49,813 nucleotides of DNA from JBGAPI01 sp044221335 (GTDB lineage: Bacteria; Pseudomonadota; Gammaproteobacteria; Xanthomonadales; Ahniellaceae). Each line of letters begins with the position of its first letter. Within the stretch, counting starts at the first letter, position 1. The translations under genes were made by a program, and so were the position numbers. Below the pieces are notes generated by a model, which was given only the letters and a program-made list of their open reading frames with translations, was not told the origin of the DNA and did no database searches. The DNA lies in contig JBGAPI010000038.1 in the NCBI GenBank assembly GCA_044221335.1, positions 1 to 49,813 on the forward strand, in the 5' to 3' direction. Shown one piece after another: positions 42,955-49,813 of the stretch.

Positions 42955-43179
42955 GGCGGGCACTGCCCGCCATCGCGAGGCGTTCGGCATCACCCGCTCC
43001 ACCCATCGTCGGGGCAACGGCGGCCAGTGGCCGCCCTACGATGTTCCGCGAGATCATCGTCGATGGCGGCATGAGCCAGCTGTTGGGCGGGCACTGCCCG
43101 CCATCGCGAGGCGTTCGGCATCACCCGCTCCACCCATCGTCGGGGCAACGGCGGCCAGTGGCCGCCCTACGATGTTCCG
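42918..43179. repeat. 131-bp tandem duplication of gene end plus REP pair
   Basis: Copy 1 is 42918-43048, copy 2 is 43049-43179. The copies differ at two bases: 42949 T to 43080 C, and 42953 A to 43084 T. Each spans the last 36 bases of the SDR gene and a pair of inverted REP units. In copy 2 the TAG stop is TTG and the GTAG foot is GTTG. Confidence 0.9.
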
Positions 43180-43401
43180 GCGGCTTGTCTCGTTCTCGAA
43201 GTGGCGGCAGCGAGACTAACAATCGCCTTATTCCTAATTAACCCGGTTTTTCTTTAATTCGCCGACGCACCGGTGTTCCAGCGATCCAATTGCGGCGAAG
43301 GCGCCGCTCTACGATTACTTGATACTTAATTAACCGCAATTTTTCTTCCGCGCGCCTAGTTTCGCTGCGCCCACGGAGGGCGCAACGAAAAGGAAGACAC
43401 C
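42955..43401. other. 447-base gene-free region: REPs, then AT-rich leader
   Basis: The first 225 bases are the tandem duplicate REP block. The rest (about 43190-43401) is unusually AT-rich for this window. It contains two copies of TAATTAACC followed by TTTTTCTT, and an inverted GTAG REP at 43292-43312. No coding region is supported. Confidence 0.75.
43235..43347 (+). promoter_or_regulatory. AT-rich direct repeat upstream of the outer-membrane protein gene
   Basis: TAATTAACC-CGG-TTTTTCTT at 43235-43254 and TAATTAACC-GCAA-TTTTTCTT at 43327-43347, 92 bases apart. Both include TTAATTAA. The second copy is about 55-75 bases before the ATG at 43402, and so may hold the promoter, an UP-like element or a binding site. 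Confidence 0.45.
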
Positions 43402-43923
43402 ATGAAGACGAACACCCTGTGGATCGCGGTCGCGGCCGCGATGATGGAACTGTCCACGAGCAATGCGCGGGCGGAAGAGACCGAATCCGGCCCCTGGTAC
43501 GTCAACGGCGCGCTGGCGGCCGCGACCCACGTCGACGGCACCAACGACTACGGCGTCACCGGTCGGGTCGACGGCGGCTACCGGTTCAACCGCTACTTTT
43601 CCGCCGAAGTGGGTTACGCACGCGTGCTCGACACCGACCTCTACGACGCGAAGATCGACGGATTCGAGGTCGCAGGTCGCGGCGAGGTGCCGATCAACGA
43701 CGCGCTGTCGGCCTTCGCCCGGGTCGGCGTCCTCGACTGGCAGCGCAAGTTCGGCCGCTTCGACGCCGGCAGTGGCCATGACCTCACCACCGGTCTCGGC
43801 CTGCGCTACGCGATGACCAGCAACTTCTCGCTGACCGGTTCCTTCGACTACTACAACGACGTCGGCCTCGACAGCGGCGACGGCACCCGCCAGGTCAACC
43901 TCGGCGCGCAGCTGTCGTTCTGA
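43402..43923 (+). CDS. outer-membrane beta-barrel protein (OmpA-like/porin-fold, 8 strands)
   Basis: 173 residues with a signal peptide (about 1-24, ending SNARAEE). The mature part is an alternating amphipathic beta-barrel of the small OmpA-barrel type: WYVNGALAAATHVDG, YGVTGRVDGGYRFNRYFSAE, FSLTGSFDYYNDVGLDSG and a terminal RQVNLGAQLSF with C-terminal Phe, the BAM recognition signal. RBS AAAGGAAG lies before the ATG. The AT-rich upstream region suggests tight regulation. A hairpin follows the stop. Exact role unknown; structural or adhesive roles are usual for this fold. Confidence 0.82.
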   Translation: MKTNTLWIAVAAAMMELSTSNARAEETESGPWYVNGALAAATHVDGTNDYGVTGRVDGGYRFNRYFSAEVGYARVLDTDLYDAKIDGFEVAGRGEVPINDALSAFARVGVLDWQRKFGRFDAGSGHDLTTGLGLRYAMTSNFSLTGSFDYYNDVGLDSGDGTRQVNLGAQLSF

Positions 43924-43936
43924 CCCCATTTCCGCC

Positions 43937-43962
43937 CCGCGTCCGCCTGATCAGCGACGCGG
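43937..43962 (+). terminator. possible terminator after the outer-membrane protein gene
   Basis: CCGCGTC (43937-43943) and GACGCGG (43956-43962) with a 12-base loop, 14 bases after the stop. No T-run follows. Confidence 0.4.
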
Positions 43963-44049
43963 ACCCCCGCCGCCGCCGCACGCCTGATCCCCGTGCGGCG
44001 CCCGGTCGCAGGGCGCGTCTCGGACGCACCACCCCGCTTGCAAGCTCAA

Positions 44050-44150
44050 ACGCGCAAACAAGCCTCCGCAGCAAACACGACAACACCACAACCGATCACA
44101 CAGCACCGCAACCCCGAAACCCCGCAACGCCCCCCGGACCGTTCACGTCC
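44050..44150 (+). promoter_or_regulatory. A/C-rich, G- and T-poor leader before the VIT gene
   Basis: From about 44050 to 44150 the plus strand is almost free of G-runs and T-runs (for example AACACGACAACACCACAACC). It would be unstructured in RNA and has the C-over-G bias of Rho-loading sites. Function is inferred from composition only. Confidence 0.35.
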
Positions 44151-44191
44151 TGCACTGGCAGGATCCCGAAACCCGGACGGAGAGCACGACG

Positions 44192-47100
44192 ATGCGGAAC
44201 GGGTGTCTGTTGCTGGCGGGATGGCTGAGCGTGTTCTCGGCCACGATGGCAATGGCGCAACAAGCGCCGAACGCGACATCGCCGCCGCGCACGACGCAAA
44301 TCTGGCTCGACCCGTCGCGCGGCAAGAACGACCCCATCGGCCTCAGGGACGTCGCCATCGACGTGCGCATCCAGGGCTTCGTCGCCAGCACCACGATCGA
44401 TCTCACCTTCTTCAATCCGAACACCCGCGTCCTGGAAGGCGAACTGGTGTTCCCGCTCGCCGACGGCCAGACGATCAGCGGCTACGCGCTCGAGGTCGGC
44501 GGCAAGCTGCGCCAGGGCGTCGTCGTGGACAAGGAGACGGCGCGCGTCGCCTTTGAATCCACGGTGCGTCGCGGCGTCGATCCCGGCCTCGCAGAGCTGA
44601 CCCGCGGCAACGTGTTCCGCACCCGGCTCTATCCGATCCCCGCGAACGGCATGAAGCGCGTCGTGCTGTCCTTCGACCAGCCGCTGATCGATCACGACGG
44701 CGACTACCGCTACGTGCTGCCGCTCGCGTTCGACCGGAAGATCCACCACTTCAAGGTGCACGCCGAGGCGATCCGCTCCGAGCACGCGCCGAAGGTCGCG
44801 CTGGATTCGACCGCGTTGTCCTTCGAGCGCGCCCGCGAGAGCTACGTCGCCGACCTCGAGCGCAGCGACTTCCAGCCGACCCGCGAGCTGGTCTTCGACC
44901 TGCCGAAGCCGACTGCCGGGGCCACCGTGTTCGCGGTGGACGATTCCCGGGAGCCCGGCTGGCGCACGGTGGCGGCGCAGGTCCGCGTGCCGCCGCTGCG
45001 CGAGGAGGCGTCGTCGCCGATCCACCGGATCGCGCTGTTCTACGACGCCTCCGGCAGCGCCCGCAATCGCGATCGCCGCCGCGAGCTGGCGTTCCTGCAG
45101 GCGTGGTTCGCGCGCCTCGGCGAGGTCGAGGTCGACTTCGTCGCCTTCCGCAACGACGCCGATCCCGCGCGCCACTTCAGCATCCGCGGCGGTGACAGCG
45201 CCAAGCTGCGCCGCGCGATCGAGGAGCTGTCACTCGACGGCGGCACCTCTTACGGCGCGATCCGTGTCGACCCGAAGTCCAGCCCCGATCGCGTCGTGGT
45301 GATCGGCGATGGTCTTGGCACGTTCGGGACTCAGGAACCACAGCTCGCCACGACTGATGGCGCGACGCCGCGCTTGATCGTGCTGCATGCGGCGCAGTCG
45401 GCGGACAGCGCGCGCCTGGCGCGACTCGCACGTCGTGGCGGCGGCGAGGTCCTGAACCTCCTCGAGCTCGATGACGCCGCCGTGCTCGCCCGGGTCGGCG
45501 CCAAGCCGCGTCTCTTGATGATGGTGCGCGCGCTGCGCGGCCAGTGCGTGGACCTGATGCCGTCCGCGCCGCAGCCCGCCGGGACCAGCGTGACCGTATC
45601 CGGTCGCTGCCGCGGTCCGGCCGAACTCGCGCTCCGGTTCAGCGGAGCCGCCGCGGATCAGGACATCGGCGTCCGGCTCGACGACACGGTGCTGCTCGAC
45701 CCCGACCGCGGCGCCTTCGTCACCCGCCTGTGGGCGACCGCGCGAGTCGCCGAGCTGCAGAACCAGCCCACGCCGGACACCACGAAGATCACGGACTTCG
45801 CCAAGCGCTACGGCGTCGTCTCCGCGAACACGTCGATGCTGGTGCTCGACCGCATCGAGGACTACCTGCGCTACCGGGTCGAACCGCGCGAGCCCGAGCT
45901 CGCGGCGCAGTACCGGGCACTGTGGGCACAGGCGCCGCCGGATCGAACGGACGAACTGGAGCGCCAGGCTCATCGCGACCTCGAGCGAGAACAGTGGAAG
46001 GAATTCAGCGACTATCACCAGGAGCACCATCCCTGGCTCGAGACGCTGCTGACGAAGGCCGCGGAGGTCGAAGTCCGCCGCTGGATGGCCCTCGACGGCG
46101 ACAAGCGCAACGAACGCAACTTCCACAAGGCGGAAGCCCTTGCCGAGCGCGCAGATGCGCTGCAGACGCGTTGGCGCGGTGAACGCGATGAGCCGCGTTC
46201 GCGCAAGGCCTGGGAGGACGAAGCCCGCAAGTTGATGCTGGAAGTCGACGGCCTCCGGCAGGCGCGCCTCGCGCTGGCGCCGGAATCGGACGACCCGAAT
46301 TTCGGCCGCCTGCAGCACATCGTGTATGCGCCGCCCGCCCTCAGCCCGGTCGCTGCATCGCCACCACCGCCCGCCCGGCCGGAGCCATCGCCATTACCGC
46401 CGGCGAGCGCGGCCGTGGCGCCGGCCGGCGACGCGCAGCCCCTCGAGCAGATGGTGGTCACCGGCTCGCGGGTGCGGCACATCGACATCGAGACGGCCTC
46501 GCCGGCGTTGGTGATCGGCAAAAAGGAGATTGCCGGCGGAGACGCCGCCCCCACCGCCCTCGACGCGAAAATCGCACTGCAACCGTGGAATCCGAAAGCA
46601 CCCTACGTCGATCGCCTGCGCAAGGCCAAGGATCCCTACGCCGCCTACCTCGCCGAGCGCGAGACCCAGGCCACGACGCCGGCCTTCTTCGTCGACTGCG
46701 CGGACTATTTCCGCAACGAAGCGAAGGACGCACGCATTGCGATGCGGGTACTGTCGAACCTCGCCGAGATCGACCTCGACAGCCCGCCGCTGCTGCGCGT
46801 GCTCGCCTATCGCCTGCAGCTATGGGACCGCTTCGACCTCGCGGTGCCGCTGTTCGAGCAGGTGCTGACCCTGCGCGACGAGGAACCGCAGAGCCGCCGC
46901 GATCTCGCACTCGCGCTGTCGCGCCAGCCGCAGCCGGACTACCACCGCGCCGCCCTCCTGCTGTGGGAGATCGTCGATCGCCGGTGGGACGAGCGCTTTC
47001 ACGACATCGAGACGATCGCGCTGCACGAGCTCTCCGACCTCATCGACCGCGCGCCCCCAGTCGCGCGCGCCGAGATCCGACATGCGCTCGCGCACCAGGA

Positions 47101-47497
47101 CGCCGACCCGGATCTGCTGACACCGCTGCCGGTCGACCTGCGCGTCGTGCTGTCGTGGGACGCGAACGACGTCGACATCGACCTTTGGGTGATCGACCCG
47201 ACCGGCGAAGTCGCGATCTACAGCCACTCGCGCACCGAAAGTGGCGGCCATCTCAGCATGGACTCCACTCAGGGCTACGGCCCCGAGGTTTTCACGATCA
47301 AGCGCGCGCTGCCCGGCACCTACGTGGTCAAGGCCCACTACTTCGCCGATCACACCCAGCGCGTCACCGGCGCGGTCACCGCCCAGGTCGAATTCCTGAC
47401 CCGCTTCGGCAACGGCGAGAGCAAGCGCCAGGCCACCTCGCGGCGCCTGGAGGAGGACAAGCAGGAAATCGAAGTCGGACGCTTCACCCTCCGGTAG
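44192..47497 (+). CDS. VIT / vWA / DUF2135 protein with an internal TonB-receptor-like signature
   Basis: Exported protein of 1101 residues. Signal peptide about 1-22 (ATMAMAQQ). Order: VIT domain about 48-165 (VRIQGFVASTTIDLTFFNP then GELVFPLADGQ). Next is a vWA-like domain with MIDAS DASGS at 285-289, GGTSYGAI and VVIGDGLG. A helical region follows, about 520-700, then a Pro/Ala-rich linker about 711-750. Residues 751-775 are LEQMVVTGSRVRHIDIETASP then ALVI, strikingly like the N-terminal plug start of TonB-dependent receptors. A TPR-like helical region (about 800-960) precedes a C-terminal DUF2135 domain about 980-1095 (WDANDVDIDLWVIDPTG then ALPGTYVVKAHYF). ATG 44192 follows GGAG. The stop lies in a GTAG hairpin. 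Confidence 0.85.
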   Translation: MRNGCLLLAGWLSVFSATMAMAQQAPNATSPPRTTQIWLDPSRGKNDPIGLRDVAIDVRIQGFVASTTIDLTFFNPNTRVLEGELVFPLADGQTISGYALEVGGKLRQGVVVDKETARVAFESTVRRGVDPGLAELTRGNVFRTRLYPIPANGMKRVVLSFDQPLIDHDGDYRYVLPLAFDRKIHHFKVHAEAIRSEHAPKVALDSTALSFERARESYVADLERSDFQPTRELVFDLPKPTAGATVFAVDDSREPGWRTVAAQVRVPPLREEASSPIHRIALFYDASGSARNRDRRRELAFLQAWFARLGEVEVDFVAFRNDADPARHFSIRGGDSAKLRRAIEELSLDGGTSYGAIRVDPKSSPDRVVVIGDGLGTFGTQEPQLATTDGATPRLIVLHAAQSADSARLARLARRGGGEVLNLLELDDAAVLARVGAKPRLLMMVRALRGQCVDLMPSAPQPAGTSVTVSGRCRGPAELALRFSGAAADQDIGVRLDDTVLLDPDRGAFVTRLWATARVAELQNQPTPDTTKITDFAKRYGVVSANTSMLVLDRIEDYLRYRVEPREPELAAQYRALWAQAPPDRTDELERQAHRDLEREQWKEFSDYHQEHHPWLETLLTKAAEVEVRRWMALDGDKRNERNFHKAEALAERADALQTRWRGERDEPRSRKAWEDEARKLMLEVDGLRQARLALAPESDDPNFGRLQHIVYAPPALSPVAASPPPPARPEPSPLPPASAAVAPAGDAQPLEQMVVTGSRVRHIDIETASPALVIGKKEIAGGDAAPTALDAKIALQPWNPKAPYVDRLRKAKDPYAAYLAERETQATTPAFFVDCADYFRNEAKDARIAMRVLSNLAEIDLDSPPLLRVLAYRLQLWDRFDLAVPLFEQVLTLRDEEPQSRRDLALALSRQPQPDYHRAALLLWEIVDRRWDERFHDIETIALHELSDLIDRAPPVARAEIRHALAHQDADPDLLTPLPVDLRVVLSWDANDVDIDLWVIDPTGEVAIYSHSRTESGGHLSMDSTQGYGPEVFTIKRALPGTYVVKAHYFADHTQRVTGAVTAQVEFLTRFGNGESKRQATSRRLEEDKQEIEVGRFTLR

Positions 47498-47586
47498 AGC
47501 GGACCTCGGTCCGCTGCTCCGCTCCCGATCCTGCGCCCGAGCGGCCGAGGCGCCGCTCTGCCGCCGTAGGGCGAGCCCTGCCCGCC
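47494..47586. repeat. two GTAG-foot REPs after the VIT gene
   Basis: GTAG at 47494 with AGCGGACC/GGTCCGCT arms and a TC loop supplies the VIT stop. A second unit at 47566-47586 has GGCGAGC/GCCCGCC arms with one mismatch. Confidence 0.75.
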
Positions 47587-47680
47587 ATTGCCCGAATGTC
47601 CCACGGTGCAAGGGAAGGACGCCCCGACGTTCAGGACAACCGACACGAAGGACCGGATGGCGGAACGACCGGAGGTCGAT

Positions 47681-48088
47681 CTATCTCCGCAACCGCTCGC
47701 GTTGATGCTCCGTCAGCATCCGGTCGTACTCCACCTGCGTCCACCCCGTCGGCGCCAGTCGATTCGGAATCAGCGTTACCCCGTCGCTGCCGAGCTTGCT
47801 GTCGGCACCTTCGACCGCGTCCAGCAGCACCTTCCACAACCCCCGGCTCATCGACATCAGGTCGACCACCGCCTGCCGGACCTCAAGCTCGTCGCACATC
47901 ACGAACGCGTTGCGCGCGCCGCTCACGGTCGTCGCCAGCGCGTCGCAATCTCCCAGCGACGCGTCCGGCCGCTGCCGCAAGCGCTCTGCCAGCTCGGTCA
48001 TCGAAGACTTCGCCTCGCCGGTGTGTTCCATCGCGAGGCACTCGTGGATCCACGACAGGTCGTTCAGCACCTCGATCAGCGCGCGCAT
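47681..48088 (-). CDS. hypothetical cytoplasmic protein, 135 residues
   Basis: Helical soluble protein, ATG 48088 with AGGAGCAAGCCG upstream. It contains LIEVLNDLSWIHECLAMEHT then ELAERLRQRP, and VEYDRMLTEHQRERLRR at the end. No signal or TM. It follows the 48107 gene by 18 bases on the same strand, so the pair is probably one operon. Family not recognised. The paired small acidic genes beside a frameshifted secreted gene invite thought of an immunity/toxin arrangement, but nothing in the sequence supports it specifically. Confidence 0.55.
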   Translation of the reverse strand: MRALIEVLNDLSWIHECLAMEHTGEAKSSMTELAERLRQRPDASLGDCDALATTVSGARNAFVMCDELEVRQAVVDLMSMSRGLWKVLLDAVEGADSKLGSDGVTLIPNRLAPTGWTQVEYDRMLTEHQRERLRR

Positions 48089-48106
48089 CGGCTTGCTCCT
48101 CGTCGA

Positions 48107-48601
48107 TCAGTGGGTACTCCGCGGTCGACGCAGGAACGCCATCGACGACGACTCCATCGCGGACTTGCCGATGACCGCGCGCTTCAGCGCAGGCACGTCC
48201 AGTCGTTCGGGATCATGGAAGCCTTCGCACAATGGCGACTGCCACACCGGGTGCTCCCGGATCGCCGCCATCAGCTCGGCGAAATCCTCCGCGAGCCAGA
48301 CGCGAACGCGGTCCGAGGCGAGGAACTCCCGAAACGCCTCGACATCCTCGGCGCTCCAGTCCGACCGGCCCTCGAGGATGTCGGCGACGCAGTACCCCGT
48401 GCGGTAGGCCGTGCCATCCACCGGCAATCCCTCGGGAATCACCCCCACCACGGCGTGGCGCATCAGGTCTTCCGGCGTCGAGGCATGCAGCGAGAGCGCG
48501 ATGACCGCGTAGTAGGCGGCGTTCTCGTTGTCCTCGTCGAGCGCATCCAGATAGGGGCTGATGCTGACCGCGACGCGCAGGCCACTGGGCAGTTGCGGCA
48601 T
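48107..48601 (-). CDS. hypothetical cytoplasmic protein, 164 residues
   Basis: Start chosen at ATG 48601 because AGAGGAAG lies just upstream. A longer frame to 48643 has no RBS. Acidic soluble protein: SPYLDALDEDNENAAYYAVIALSLHAS, then GYCVADILEGRSDWSAEDV and REFLASDRVRVWLAEDFAEL. The hydrophobic segments are too short for membranes. Family not recognised. It is first of a two-gene unit with the 135-residue gene, divergent from the frameshifted secreted gene with a 153-base gap. Confidence 0.55.
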   Translation of the reverse strand: MPQLPSGLRVAVSISPYLDALDEDNENAAYYAVIALSLHASTPEDLMRHAVVGVIPEGLPVDGTAYRTGYCVADILEGRSDWSAEDVEAFREFLASDRVRVWLAEDFAELMAAIREHPVWQSPLCEGFHDPERLDVPALKRAVIGKSAMESSSMAFLRRPRSTH

Positions 48602-48754
48602 GGCTTCCTCTCGTGGGTGTCGACGATGATGCCGATGCGCCATGGGAGCACTCCGCCGTCTCAGGGACTGAGACGACCAGCTTTCGAAGCCGGACGAATC
48701 GCGCCGTTCCTGGGTGCGCGACGATTCGGCCCCGCCTGCCGGTCATCGCTCGAC

Positions 48755-49500
48755 ATGAACGACGCCCGCCTTCAGCGACTGCTGTTGTCCTGCACACTGC
48801 TCGTCGCAGCACCGACGGCCGGCGCCACCCCACCCGACCCGCTATGCGCGCCGCTGCGTGCCTCCGTCGATTCGGTCGGCCCGGAGCAGACTCACACGAT
48901 CACCTTCCGTACGATCTGGGGCAGCGACTTCAAGGACACCCACCAGGACCGGATCTTCATGACCAAGCGCTGCGACTCCGCGGACTACGACCCCGCCCGA
49001 CCGCTCTGCACCGCCCTGCTGAACGAAGGCGCCACCGAATTCGCCCGCAACAACGTCAACCGCGTGATCACCTGCCTCGTCCCCAAGACCCACTTCTCCC
49101 GAACTTCGCGATCAACAGCGGCAACCTCTCCCTCACCACCGGCACCGACAACCGCGGCGACACGGTCGACATCGAGTTCGGCGACGACGAGAAGCTCGGC
49201 GGCAATGTGCTGAGGATCGAGGCGCACGGGTACTGGCCGGCGGAGTCCTCGCCGCCGCGACTGGCCGATCGACAGCAAACCGATGAAGCCATCGATTCTC
49301 CAGATCGCGCTCATGTCGCCGTCGACGCGCACGGAACTTCACGACTTCCAACAGCGTCGCCGGCGCACCGCCTCATTGGCGGTTTCCCCCCGCGCAATGC
49401 ACCTCCGATCGGGTCAAGATTGCGGGCAGCCGCGTCCGGCGGGTCGTCAATCTCCCTAACCCGATTCTCCCGCTGCGTTGCCCGACATCCGCACGGATGA
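48755..49500 (+). pseudogene. frameshifted secreted-protein gene
   Basis: ATG 48755 begins MNDARLQRLLLSCTLLVAAPTAGATP, a clear signal peptide, then DPLCAPLRASVDSVGPEQTH, FRTIWGSDFKDTHQDRIF and VNRVITCLVPKTHF. In that frame reading then breaks down to a TGA at 49211. In another frame, natural-looking sequence resumes as NFAINSGNLSLTTGTDNRG then VDIEFGDDEKLGGN and LRIEAHGYWPAE, running to a TGA at 49498. A one-base loss in the CCC run near 49098-49100 would join the two. The family is not recognised. Reading beyond about 49240 is doubtful. It may be a true pseudogene or a sequencing error. Confidence 0.65.
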
Positions 49501-49543
49501 ACGCGATCTCCAAGGATTCCACCCATACTCCCGCAGAAGCACG

Positions 49544-49813
49544 ATGAACGCCCTCGCCAAGGTCTTCACCCTCAAGATCGCCGCCACGGTGACGGTCTGG
49601 TGCACCCCGCTCATCCTGTTCCCGACCTCCCTGCTCGAAGCCACCGGCTTCCCACCCCAACCCACCTACCTCTTCATCCGCCTTCTCGGCTGGTCCTACC
49701 TCGCGCTCTGCGTGGGCTACGCGTTCGGACTGCGCAGCGCACTCCGAGGCCAGCGTGCGATGGGACCGATCTGGATGGGCATCGTCAGCAATGGCGCGGC
49801 AGCCCTGTGCCTC
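49544..49813 (+). CDS. integral membrane protein, start only (3' truncated by window edge)
   Basis: ATG 49544. The first 90 residues are visible: two or three hydrophobic helices (about 8-27, 42-60, 72-90) with LFIRLLGWSYLALCVGYAFG between charges. The pattern resembles small DUF-type membrane proteins of four TMs. It continues past the edge. No function can be given. Confidence 0.6.
   Translation, partial: MNALAKVFTLKIAATVTVWCTPLILFPTSLLEATGFPPQPTYLFIRLLGWSYLALCVGYAFGLRSALRGQRAMGPIWMGIVSNGAAALCL

Noticed and set aside
43049..43241. Read-through coding tail from the second copy of the SDR end
   Set aside because: The copy has only 11 codons of SDR sequence, no start, and follows a REP pair. 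It is a duplicated fragment, not a gene.
49263..49543. Short open frame starting at 49283
   Set aside because: No RBS, low-complexity and unlike any protein family; it overlaps the doubtful end of the frameshifted gene.
1..49813. CRISPR arrays, tRNA or rRNA genes, insertion sequences, prophage genes
   Set aside because: No regularly spaced repeats with unique spacers, no tRNA-like cloverleaf or rRNA-like sequence, and no transposase or integrase motifs were noticed. The repeats present are dispersed palindromes.

Overview
This is a GC-rich, gene-dense chromosomal window that looks like a gammaproteobacterium of the Xanthomonadales/Lysobacterales (Rhodanobacteraceae or Xanthomonadaceae-like). 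The lineage call is an inference. It rests on a PhoP-PhoQ pair with an upstream PepSY protein, the trpE-trpG-trpD-trpC order, a MoxR/DUF58/DUF4350/DUF4129/SpoIIM/RDD block, a short PutA, a VIT/DUF2135 secreted protein, and many intergenic palindromes with a GTAG foot like those described in Stenotrophomonas. No tRNA, rRNA, CRISPR array, transposase, integrase or phage gene was seen.

Layout. 1-2175 (minus): truncated PhoQ-like kinase, PhoP-like regulator and a small PepSY protein. 2383-6870 (minus): CorA-like Mg transporter and the proline catabolic enzyme PutA. 7053-14690 (plus): a seven-gene, tightly overlapping membrane-protein/MoxR operon in which the SpoIIM-like protein appears to lack a central membrane segment. 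14798-16045: flavoprotein. 16185-20266 (plus): trpEGDC. 20415-27739 (minus): a MarR-headed operon with an EmrAB-type MFS pump followed by an RND pump. 28009-31614 (plus): two secreted proteins of unknown role and an isolated gspF. 31725-42100: an SDR enzyme, secreted unknowns, a VanX-type dipeptidase lipoprotein, an S10 carboxypeptidase, a beta-propeller protein, small unknown proteins and a LysR regulator. 42205-49813: the LysR-paired SDR, an outer-membrane beta-barrel protein, a large VIT/vWA/DUF2135 protein, two small unknown genes, a frameshifted secreted gene and a truncated membrane-protein gene.

The most striking genome-scale pattern is the repeat structure. At least eight genes end on a TAG codon that is part of the GTAG foot of a REP-like hairpin, and one gene takes its last eight residues from a second repeat type. 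A 131-bp tandem duplication after the second SDR gene has a copy in which both the stop codon and the GTAG foot are mutated. The most unusual protein is the VIT/vWA protein, which carries a TonB-dependent-receptor-like VVTGSR signature in its middle.

Functions come from motifs read by eye and family knowledge. No database search was possible.
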